A stretch of DNA of 5,465 bases from an uncultured Flavobacteriales bacterium (GTDB lineage: Bacteria > Bacteroidota > Bacteroidia > Flavobacteriales > Vicingaceae). Under the pieces are notes generated by a model. That model did no database searches, had not been told where the DNA came from, and saw only the letters and a list, made by a program, of their open reading frames with translations. A program made the position numbers and the translations under genes. This document shows, piece after piece, positions 1-4,325 of this stretch; position 1 is the first letter of the stretch; every line of letters starts with the position of its first letter. The stretch lies in NCBI GenBank assembly GCA_913052515.1, contig CAJXFJ010000149.1:1-5465 (forward strand), in the 5' to 3' direction.

Positions 1-68
1 TCAGAAAATTGTCTAGCAAAAGCAGTCTCAAACGGAGCATTAACTTTTATTGGATTCTTTAGTTCCAT
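1..68 (-). CDS. Start of an unrecognised protein (5' fragment, rest outside window)
   Basis: An ATG at 68 opens a frame that stays open for 22 codons and leaves the window; the peptide begins MELKNPIKVNAPFET. An in-frame TAA lies a few codons upstream, so this ATG is the likely true start. It begins 20 nt after the stop of the MerC-like gene on the same strand, which suggests it is the third or later gene of the cobW-merC operon. The visible residues are hydrophilic, with no signal peptide or membrane segment, so a secreted or outer-membrane product is unlikely. I do not recognise the family. If the operon is Zur-controlled, a role in metal economy would be a guess only. Confidence 0.6.
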   Translation of the reverse strand, partial: MELKNPIKVNAPFETAFARQFS

Positions 69-87
69 ATTGATATTGGATTATATT

Positions 88-483
88 TTAAATGGTGCAA
101 TCTCCCTGCTGTTTGCACTGTTTTTGATTGTATAAATGCAAGGCGATTAAAGTCCCTGCTGGGATGTAAATGAAATATTCAGCCAAGGCAAACCATGCTA
201 TTTTTTCATTTAAAATCAGAAAACTCAAGACAAACCAACTTAGCCAAAGGCCTAAGCCAATCCATTTGCTTTTTGCCTTTTTAGCTGACCAATAGACCGC
301 TATAACAGAGATAAGAAGAAAACCATAATCAATCCATTGCCACCATATAGGGCTAGATTCGCAGCAGCTTATGGAACAAGATTGTGCAATAAATAAAAAT
401 GGGGTTGCTATGCAATGTATTAAACATAAACTACTTGCAGCTACTCCTAAATTGTCGGCTTGACTTAAGCCCAGATTAACCAT
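88..483 (-). CDS. MerC-domain small inner-membrane protein
   Basis: A 131-residue, strongly hydrophobic protein with about four membrane segments (roughly residues 13-33, 51-67, 74-91 and 97-117). The first helix carries the MerC-type signature ASSLCLIHCIATP, with Cys20 and Cys24; further cysteines are at 36, 40, 41, 123 and 129, the last two in a polar tail. In the MerC family, cysteine pairs pass mercuric ion across the inner membrane; many chromosomal members lie outside mer operons and have no proven substrate. I chose the ATG at 483: a longer frame begins with TTG at 555 but would overlap cobW by 80 nt and add a polar leader. From 483 the overlap with cobW is only 8 nt (ATGGTTAA), typical of translational coupling. 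No merA, merT or merP is nearby. With a COG0523 GTPase and a Zur-like regulator beside it, zinc or a related metal is a more likely substrate than mercury, but this is inference. Confidence 0.85.
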   Translation of the reverse strand: MVNLGLSQADNLGVAASSLCLIHCIATPFLFIAQSCSISCCESSPIWWQWIDYGFLLISVIAVYWSAKKAKSKWIGLGLWLSWFVLSFLILNEKIAWFALAEYFIYIPAGTLIALHLYNQKQCKQQGDCTI

Positions 484-1510
484 AAGCTTGTTTATGTGAG
501 TGTTTGTTTGTGTTGCTTGCGTTTTTGGAAAGACATTTTTGCAGTAACTGCTCAATCCCTTTTCTTTTCAAATCTTTTCCGATAAAAACTATATTACTTT
601 CTCTTGTTTCGCCTTCTTTCCATGCTCTCTTTTCTTCAAAATTCATGCGTTTACCAACGCTTTGAATAACTACTTGCTGTTCCTTTTCTGCTAGCCAAAG
701 CAAACCTTTCATGCGGAATAAGTTTCTTGATTGAAAACGCAGATACACAAACAAATTATGGTAAAGTAAGTCGTAGTCAAATGGCTTTGAAAAAGTAAAG
801 CAGAAGGAAACAACATTTGGCGTATGCTCATGATCGTGATGATGATGAGGGGCTTTTAGGTTGAGCCCTTCCATTGGAACAATTTTGTTTATTTCTGAGA
901 TTAGCTGATCTTCAATTTGTTCTTTTTGCAATGACAAATCGAAATTTGGAAATTCCTCTTGATGGCTTATGTAAATGCTAGCCAGAGGATTAATCGCTGC
1001 CATTTTCTTTTTCACTTCCTCTACATAGGCTGAAGTAACCAAATCGGCTTTGTTCAACAATAAAATATCACTAAAAGTGAGCTGTTTAAGGGCTTCTTCC
1101 GTTTCTTCAATTTGTTCTTCTATCAATTCGGTGTCTATCAAACAGATTGTGCCAAGCAATGGAAAATGCTCTTTAATAAGAGGGTGGGTTAAGAAAGGTT
1201 CAGCTAAGCCTGCAGGATCAGCCACTCCTGTAGCTTCAATAATGACTTCATCAAAGTCTTCTCTTCGGTCAAATAAATCATTTAGAATGTCGTACAAATT
1301 ATCGTTTAAGGTGCAGCATAAACAACCGTTGTTTAATTCAACAATGCCATCTTCAGGTCTAAAGATTAATTCGCTATCAATGCTTTTTTCTCCAAATTCG
1401 TTTTCTATAATGGCATATCGCTTATTGGGATTGGCTTTTATTAAATGGTTTAAATATGTGGTTTTACCCGCTCCTAGAAAACCTGTTATTATTCTAACCG
1501 GCTTATTCAT
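476..1510 (-). CDS. COG0523/CobW-family G3E GTPase, probable zinc metallochaperone
   Basis: A 344-residue cytoplasmic P-loop GTPase of the G3E family. Visible in order: Walker A GFLGAGKTT (10-18), ENEFGE (36-41), the metal-binding CLCC motif (63-66), EATGVADP (92-99), the guanine-specificity motif NKAD (153-156), a His-rich loop HHHHDHEH (222-229) and a CobW_C domain (about 233-328, with RMKGLLWLA and IVFIGKDL). Family members use GTP hydrolysis to deliver metal, often zinc under zinc limitation, to client proteins; CLCC and the His loop are the expected metal ligands. I start at the ATG at 1510, which puts the P-loop close to the N-terminus; an ATG at 1516 would add two residues, and the frame can extend to a TTG at 1531, which lies in the operator. 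It is first gene of a leftward operon with merC and is divergent from the Fur-family gene. Its promoter and a perfect inverted repeat just upstream suggest repression by that regulator. Zinc specificity comes from context, not proof; CobW for cobalamin synthesis is less likely because no cob genes are present. Confidence 0.93.
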   Translation of the reverse strand: MNKPVRIITGFLGAGKTTYLNHLIKANPNKRYAIIENEFGEKSIDSELIFRPEDGIVELNNGCLCCTLNDNLYDILNDLFDRREDFDEVIIEATGVADPAGLAEPFLTHPLIKEHFPLLGTICLIDTELIEEQIEETEEALKQLTFSDILLLNKADLVTSAYVEEVKKKMAAINPLASIYISHQEEFPNFDLSLQKEQIEDQLISEINKIVPMEGLNLKAPHHHHDHEHTPNVVSFCFTFSKPFDYDLLYHNLFVYLRFQSRNLFRMKGLLWLAEKEQQVVIQSVGKRMNFEEKRAWKEGETRESNIVFIGKDLKRKGIEQLLQKCLSKNASNTNKHSHKQAYG

Positions 1511-1527
1511 TATCATAAATTTTAAAC

Positions 1528-1540
1528 GCAACTGAGTTGC
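1528..1540. promoter_or_regulatory. Candidate Zur/Fur-family operator (6-1-6 perfect inverted repeat)
   Basis: GCAACTGAGTTGC is a perfect inverted repeat with 6-nt arms around a single central base. It lies 18 nt before the cobW start and touches the last base of the predicted cobW -7 element, so its centre (1534) falls where the transcript should begin. A dimer bound there would block initiation. Odd-centred palindromes are common for Fur-family sites. That the neighbouring regulator binds it is inference from position; I cannot confirm that this matches a known Zur motif. Confidence 0.6.
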
Positions 1541-1570
1541 AAAAATAGTTCAAATAATTGCGATTACAAA
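1540..1570 (-). promoter_or_regulatory. Predicted promoter of the cobW-merC operon
   Basis: Read on the minus strand, TTTG (1570-1567) is followed after 19 nt by TATTTTTG (1547-1540). This is an exact match to the Bacteroidetes -33 TTTG and -7 TAnnTTTG elements at normal spacing. Transcription should start around 1532-1535, giving a leader of about 24 nt before the ATG at 1510. The start region coincides with the inverted repeat at 1528-1540. Confidence 0.6.
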
Positions 1571-1588
1571 CCGTTTCAATTAAATTTG
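1558..1588 (+). promoter_or_regulatory. Predicted promoter of the Fur-family (zur-like) gene
   Basis: On the plus strand, TTG (1558-1560) is followed after 20 nt by TAAATTTG (1581-1588), an exact TAnnTTTG match. The predicted start would fall about 1593-1596, at or in the start codon (1593), implying a leaderless or near-leaderless transcript. Its -33 end overlaps the -33 region of the divergent cobW promoter. The palindrome at 1528-1540 lies 18 nt upstream of the TTG, so a repressor there may not fully block this promoter. Confidence 0.45.
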
Positions 1589-1592
1589 TCTT

Positions 1593-1970
1593 ATGGCTAT
1601 ACAACGACAAACCGAATCTGTTAAAACCGTTTGGAAAACTTTTGAAAAGAGTGAAAATGCGCTCTCTGTTGTTGCTTTAGTGAAGAAGTTTGAAAAAACG
1701 ATGAACAAAACCACTGTTTATCGAATATTAGATCGCTTTGAAAAAGAGGGGATGTTGCATTCTTTTGTAGGTAAGGATGGCTTAAAGTGGTACGCCAAGT
1801 GCCATAATTGTTCTAGTGGAGAACATATTGATGTTCACCCCCATTTTCAATGTAACAATTGTGGAAAAGTGGAATGTTTATCGGTTGAAGTGAAAATTCC
1901 ACCCATTACAAAGCATGCGGTAAAAACCTCTCAAATTTTACTATTTGGGGAATGTGAGAATTGTTTGTAG
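1593..1970 (+). CDS. zur: Fur-family metal-responsive repressor, probably Zur
   Basis: A 125-residue cytoplasmic DNA-binding protein of normal to slightly short Fur-family length. The winged-helix domain covers about residues 5-65, with the recognition helix in NKTTVYRILDRFEKEGML (38-55). The dimerisation and metal-binding part contains HPHFQCNNCGKVECL (82-96), the family hallmark, with Cys87/Cys90 and a C-terminal ECENC giving Cys121/Cys124; these two pairs normally hold the structural zinc. An extra pair, Cys70/Cys73 (KCHNC), and His78, His82 and His84 could contribute to a sensor site. The assignment as Zur rather than Fur, PerR or Mur rests on divergence from a COG0523 GTPase with a MerC-like partner, and on the palindrome over the predicted cobW start site; residues alone do not settle it. 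The ATG at 1593 is the only reasonable start, since the next Met is residue 37. No plus-strand terminator lies directly after the stop. Confidence 0.85.
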   Translation: MAIQRQTESVKTVWKTFEKSENALSVVALVKKFEKTMNKTTVYRILDRFEKEGMLHSFVGKDGLKWYAKCHNCSSGEHIDVHPHFQCNNCGKVECLSVEVKIPPITKHAVKTSQILLFGECENCL

Positions 1971-2037
1971 TTCGACTTTTTCCAAGGTCACTTAAGTGCT
2001 TTTAAATGAAGTAGTGAGATTAAAGTATTCATTTTAG

Positions 2038-2144
2038 TGGCCCCTGCTGGGCTCCCCGCCCGAACGGCTGAAGCCTTTCAGTCGGGCGGGGAACCATCGA
2101 CCACTTGATTGTTAGTCAAGTACTTAAACCAATAAAAAAGGACA
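2038..2144 (-). pseudogene. Decayed tRNA copy with a hairpin inserted in its T-loop
   Basis: This stretch aligns with the intact tRNA at 2194-2267: an offset of 156 nt on the left and 120 nt on the right, the difference being a 36-nt insertion (about 2055-2090). The 3' acceptor strand and part of the T arm are nearly identical, including the flanking ttttagtg (from 2031). The insertion falls in the T-loop, between TTC and GAGCCC in tRNA orientation. The anticodon stem CTTGA/TCAAG is intact, but the loop now reads CTAACAA (anticodon AAC). The D arm and 5' acceptor strand have diverged and no longer pair. Similarity weakly continues past the 5' end into the leader (gattta). This is best read as a tandem duplicate that lost function. 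It lies beyond the terminator of the intact tRNA, so it is probably not transcribed with it. Confidence 0.85.
2054..2091. repeat. REP-like palindromic element A
   Basis: A GC-rich hairpin in AT-rich surroundings. Outer arms CCCGCCCGA (2055-2063) and TCGGGCGGG (2082-2090) pair perfectly over 9 bp, extended by one C/G pair at 2054/2091. Inside, CTGAA (2068-2072) pairs with TTCAG (2077-2081), leaving a 4-nt bulge on one side and a short loop. It has no T-run after it, so it does not look like a terminator. It has interrupted a tRNA copy precisely, which points to a mobile or amplified palindrome. No transposase gene is in the window. Confidence 0.75.
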
Positions 2145-2163
2145 TTCGATTTATATAAGCATA

Positions 2164-2191
2164 AAAAAACCCGACTAATGTCAGGTTTTTT
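2164..2191 (-). terminator. Rho-independent terminator of the tRNA (bidirectional form)
   Basis: Arms CCCGAC (2170-2175) and GTCAGG (2180-2185) form a 6-bp stem with one G-T pair around loop TAAT, flanked by an A-run on the left (2163-2169) and a T-run on the right (2186-2191). On the minus strand it starts 3 nt after the tRNA and ends in a T-run, so it is well placed to end the tRNA transcript. The symmetric A/T flanks mean it could also stop plus-strand transcripts leaving the zur-like gene. Confidence 0.85.
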
Positions 2192-2193
2192 AG

Positions 2194-2267
2194 TGGGCCC
2201 TGCTGGGCTCGAACCAGCGACCACTTGATTATGAGTCAAGTGCTCTAACCAACTGAGCTAAGGGCCC
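2194..2267 (-). tRNA. tRNA with anticodon CAT, probably tRNA-Ile2 (lysidine type)
   Basis: The minus strand folds into a complete 74-nt cloverleaf: acceptor GGGCCCT/AGGGCCC, D stem GCTC/GAGC, anticodon stem CTTGA/TCAAG with loop CTCATAA, variable loop TGGTC, T stem GCTGG/CCAGC with loop TTCGAGC, discriminator A. CCA is not encoded (the DNA reads ACTA), so it is added after transcription. CAT could mean elongator Met, initiator Met or Ile2. The C1-A72 mismatch typical of initiators is absent. C4-G69 and C5-G68 in the acceptor, recognised by the lysidine synthetase TilS in E. coli, and strong resemblance to E. coli ileX in the variable and T arms favour Ile2, which reads AUA after CAU is modified to k2CAU. 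Automated tools may call it Met. Confidence 0.95.
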
Positions 2268-2298
2268 TTCAAGATTTACTTGAATAGGTCTTTTTTGT

Positions 2299-2352
2299 CC
2301 CTTAGCGATGTTGCCTGTCCGTCCGAAACGAAGTGGAGGCGGAAGCTAAGGG
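2299..2352. repeat. REP-like palindromic element B
   Basis: A nested inverted repeat 32 nt upstream of the tRNA 5' end (tRNA orientation). The outer arms CCCTTAGC (2299-2306) and GCTAAGGG (2345-2352) pair perfectly. The inner arms TCCGTCC (2318-2324) and GGAGGCGGA (2335-2343) pair over 7 bp with a 2-nt bulge. It shares with element A the pattern CCG-Y-CCGAA-(A)-CG at the left and a GCGG-rich right arm, suggesting one family. There is no T-run suited to a terminator on its right; a T-run at 2291-2296 lies to the left. Confidence 0.6.
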
Positions 2353-2355
2353 CCC
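2344..2355 (-). pseudogene. 12-nt fragment of a tRNA 5' end
   Basis: AGCTAAGGGCCC is identical to plus-strand bases 2256-2267, the first 12 nt of the intact tRNA read in reverse. The following bases (gattacaattg) can be matched, with a 5-nt gap, to the intact tRNA's leader (gatttacttg). This suggests the remains of a third tandem tRNA unit whose body was lost where element B now sits. Its left part also forms the right outer arm of element B. A 12-nt match is short, so the claim rests on position and the leader similarity as well. Confidence 0.5.
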
Positions 2356-2356
2356 G

Positions 2357-2375
2357 ATTACAATTGCATTGTAAT
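2357..2375. repeat. Perfect 8-3-8 inverted repeat upstream of ldcA
   Basis: ATTACAATTGCATTGTAAT has perfect 8-nt arms around TGC. It lies 80 nt before the ldcA start and directly after the tRNA fragment. Its 19-bp length fits a dimeric repressor site, but it differs from the inverted repeat before cobW and no regulator can be assigned. The rest of the gap to ldcA (2376-2454) shows only a weak promoter-like signal. Confidence 0.5.
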
Positions 2376-2442
2376 TTGGGAGAACAAGATTACGAAAAAA
2401 CAAGTGAATTGACACAATCTGTGTAAAGAAGAAAATCTCAAT

Positions 2443-2450
2443 TACCTTTA
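2443..2450 (+). promoter_or_regulatory. Weak -7-like element before ldcA
   Basis: TACCTTTA matches the Bacteroidetes -7 consensus TAnnTTTG except at the last base. No good TTTG/TTG lies at the right distance (the nearest TTG, at 2409-2411, is 31 nt away). It sits 4 nt before the ldcA ATG, so a start from here would give an almost leaderless message. This is tentative. Confidence 0.25.
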
Positions 2451-2454
2451 TCGC

Positions 2455-3369
2455 ATGCAAACACCGCCTTATTTAACAAAAGGAAGTCACCTTAGAATAA
2501 TCAGTACAGCGCGAAAAATTTCAAAAGAAGAATTGCAGCCCGCCATTGACCGATTAGAGTCTTGGGGCTTAAACCTTAGCTTTGGAAAGAATCTGTTTAG
2601 CACGTATAATCAGTTTGCAGGTACTACCGAACAACGAGTACAAGATTTACAAGATGCTTTGGATGACCCAAATGTTGAAGCCATTTTATGTGCTCGTGGA
2701 GGTTATGGAACTGTTCAACTGATTGATCAAATTGATTTTTCTGCATTCAAGAAAAATCTAAAATGGCTAGTTGGCTACAGCGATGTAACGGTTTTGCACT
2801 GCCACATTAATCAGACACAAGAAGTAGAAAGTCTACATGCTACTATGCCGATAAACTTTGCTCCTTTTTCAGAAAAAGATGAAGCGGCAGAAAGCTTGCG
2901 TAAAGCTCTTTTTGGAGAGAAATTAGAATATCAATTTACGGCAGAAGAAGAATCAATCTTAAACTTTACTGAGTTAAATGCACCCATTTTTGGCGGAAAT
3001 CTTTCTATATTATATAGCTTGAGTGCTAGTGTTTCTCAATTGAAGAAGGATAACTTTTTCTTGTTTTTTGAAGATTTAGATGAGTACCTCTACCATATTG
3101 ATCGGATGATGATGAATTTAAAACGCTCAGGAATTTTTACAGCTTGTAAAGGAGTTTTAGTTGGGGGTATGTCTGATATGAATGACAATACGATCCCTTA
3201 TGGAAAATCAGCGAAAGCAATTATTCAAGAAAATTTAAAAGACTTTGAAATTCCTGTCATTTTTGGTGTTCCAGCTGGTCATATTAAACAGAATTTGGCT
3301 TTAATCTTGGGACGAACTTTACAATTGAGTCGAGAAGGGAGTAGAATAAAATTGACATTTCATGGCTGA
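2455..3369 (+). CDS. ldcA: LD-carboxypeptidase (muramoyltetrapeptide carboxypeptidase, S66)
   Basis: A 304-residue cytoplasmic serine peptidase of family S66, full length and without a signal peptide. It removes the terminal D-Ala from murein tetrapeptides during cell-wall recycling, yielding tripeptide for reuse. Visible family features: RGGYG (81-85), GYSD with nucleophile Ser109 (107-110), FFEDLDEYLYHIDRMM with the probable catalytic Glu206, and VPAGH with His276, completing the Ser-Glu-His triad. The N-terminal domain carries the serine and the C-terminal domain the Glu and His, as in known LdcA structures. The ATG at 2455 places the N-terminus (PPYLTKGSHLRIIS) in line with family members. 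It overlaps the following YraN-like gene by 8 nt (ATGGCTGA), indicating a two-gene transcript. No convincing promoter is visible beyond a weak -7-like element. Confidence 0.93.
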   Translation: MQTPPYLTKGSHLRIISTARKISKEELQPAIDRLESWGLNLSFGKNLFSTYNQFAGTTEQRVQDLQDALDDPNVEAILCARGGYGTVQLIDQIDFSAFKKNLKWLVGYSDVTVLHCHINQTQEVESLHATMPINFAPFSEKDEAAESLRKALFGEKLEYQFTAEEESILNFTELNAPIFGGNLSILYSLSASVSQLKKDNFFLFFEDLDEYLYHIDRMMMNLKRSGIFTACKGVLVGGMSDMNDNTIPYGKSAKAIIQENLKDFEIPVIFGVPAGHIKQNLALILGRTLQLSREGSRIKLTFHG

Positions 3370-3724
3370 GCATAATGAAATTGGTAAGCTTGGCGAAGAG
3401 CAGGCGCAGAAGTTTTTGTTAGATAAAGGCTACGATATATTGGCCCTTAACTGGAGGTTTAAAAAAGCTGAAATAGACATTATTGCACAGCAAAAAGAGA
3501 CTTTAGTAATCGTAGAAGTAAAAACGAGAACATCTATTGATTTTGAAAGACCTCAAGAAGCGGTAACCATAAGTAAACAGCGGCATTTAGTGAGGGCAGC
3601 CGATGCTTACATTCAAGAAAACGAGATTGATTTAGAATGTCGCTTTGATGTAATTTCCGTGCTTATTTTAAACCAAAAAGTAGAAATTGAACATATAGAA
3701 GACGCATTTATGCCTCTTTTATAA
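3362..3724 (+). CDS. YraN/UPF0102 family protein, nuclease-like fold
   Basis: A 120-residue protein of the UPF0102 (YraN) family at its usual length. Expected motifs: GKLGEEQAQKFLLDKGY near the N-terminus (8-24), AEIDIIAQ (36-43, the family's GEIDLI), VEVKTR (51-56) and RFDVISV (94-100). Glu37/Asp39 with Glu52/Lys54 resemble the E/D...ExK site of restriction-endonuclease-like folds; the cellular role is not well established and it is often assumed to act on DNA. It begins inside the end of ldcA, with an 8-nt overlap, so translation is probably coupled. The stop overlaps the stop of the opposing gene by 6 bp, leaving no room for a terminator. The gene pair order is probably historical and does not imply a shared pathway. 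Confidence 0.9.
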   Translation: MAEHNEIGKLGEEQAQKFLLDKGYDILALNWRFKKAEIDIIAQQKETLVIVEVKTRTSIDFERPQEAVTISKQRHLVRAADAYIQENEIDLECRFDVISVLILNQKVEIEHIEDAFMPLL

Positions 3725-4324
3725 TAGGCTGATAAATTGCAGTCCAAGACCTAAACAAAAACCACTGACTAATTCGTTAGGCCGATGAGCTTGTAATGCC
3801 AACCTTGCAAATCCAACAAAACCTGCAAAGAGAATGAATATGATGAGCAAATTGCTTGTGTCAATGCTAAATTGAATAGCTGAAGTAATTAGTAAACCAC
3901 AAATTCCCCCTAATCCCGCTAAATGAGCACTGCTTTTGTAGTTTAAAAAGGTTAACAACATCAAACCAACAATAGTCAAACCAGCGGCTAAAAAAGTGCT
4001 TAAGTAAAACGATGGGAAATTTATTTCAGCCAGCAAGAAGTAAGTGAGTAGATAAAAAAAGGCGGTGATGAAATAAGGAATAGTTCGCTCGCTTACTTGG
4101 TGAAGTTGAATACTAGAAATAATTTTTTTGTACTTCAAATACACATTTATCAATAGTGGAATGGCAATTAGATTTAAAAAGAACAGCCCATAGATGTAAT
4201 TGAAAAACTGTGATGTGTATTTGTAATTGAGGTAAATTGGCAAATGAAAAAGTAAAAAAACACTGACCAAAGGGGCAAAAAGAGGGTGCAGTATATAAGA
4301 AATAAGCTTAGCGAAAAATTTCAT
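3719..4324 (-). CDS. Multi-pass membrane protein, degenerate PAP2-like phosphatase
   Basis: A 201-residue hydrophobic protein with six or seven predicted membrane segments (about 8-30, 42-63, 83-99, 104-127, 135-152, 157-178 and 185-201). The C-terminal half resembles the PAP2 phosphatase core: KSSAHLAG (130-137) in place of PSGH, with His134, and ARLALQAHRPNELVSG (173-188) in place of SR-x5-H-x3-D, with Arg174, His180 and Glu184. The first PAP2 motif is weak; SERTIPYF (78-85) has an arginine that could correspond. Lipid-phosphate or undecaprenyl-pyrophosphate phosphatase activity is therefore possible but not certain. I use the ATG at 4324; a TTG at 4351 would extend it nine codons into rpoN. 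The ATG is 1 nt after the rpoN stop and is preceded by a clear Shine-Dalgarno site, so it is probably co-expressed with rpoN. Confidence 0.75.
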   Translation of the reverse strand: MKFFAKLISYILHPLFAPLVSVFLLFHLPIYLNYKYTSQFFNYIYGLFFLNLIAIPLLINVYLKYKKIISSIQLHQVSERTIPYFITAFFYLLTYFLLAEINFPSFYLSTFLAAGLTIVGLMLLTFLNYKSSAHLAGLGGICGLLITSAIQFSIDTSNLLIIFILFAGFVGFARLALQAHRPNELVSGFCLGLGLQFISLL

Positions 4325-4325
4325 A

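Noticed and set aside
541..551. GCAGTAACTGC, a 5-1-5 inverted repeat resembling the cobW operator
   Set aside because: It lies inside the cobW coding sequence near its end, differs from GCAACT/AGTTGC and has no promoter-like element beside it; probably chance.
484..555. Longer MerC start at the TTG codon at 555
   Set aside because: It would add 24 polar residues, overlap cobW by 80 nt and use TTG; the ATG at 483 fits the family length and the coupling overlap.
88..1510. Mercury-resistance operon
   Set aside because: No merA, merP, merT or MerR-type regulator is present; the MerC-like gene instead sits with a COG0523 GTPase and a Fur-family repressor.
1050..1535. 161-codon open frame on the plus strand
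   Set aside because: It lies opposite the well-supported cobW gene, has low-complexity Ser/Lys-rich composition and no family resemblance; a shadow frame.
1987..2008. Possible further tRNA remnant (gtcacttaagtgct) after the zur-like gene
   Set aside because: It resembles the tRNA strand gtcaagtgct only if a 4-nt insertion is allowed, and the flanks do not align; CACTTAAGTG here is a simple palindrome. Too weak to call.
2054..2091. Element A as a terminator of the zur-like gene
   Set aside because: The GC-rich stem is followed by gaacc, not a T-run; the hairpin at 2164-2191 is the proper terminator.
2031..2144. Intron-containing functional tRNA
   Set aside because: The 36-nt insert is far too short for a group I intron, and the acceptor and D stems no longer pair, so a pseudogene is the better reading.
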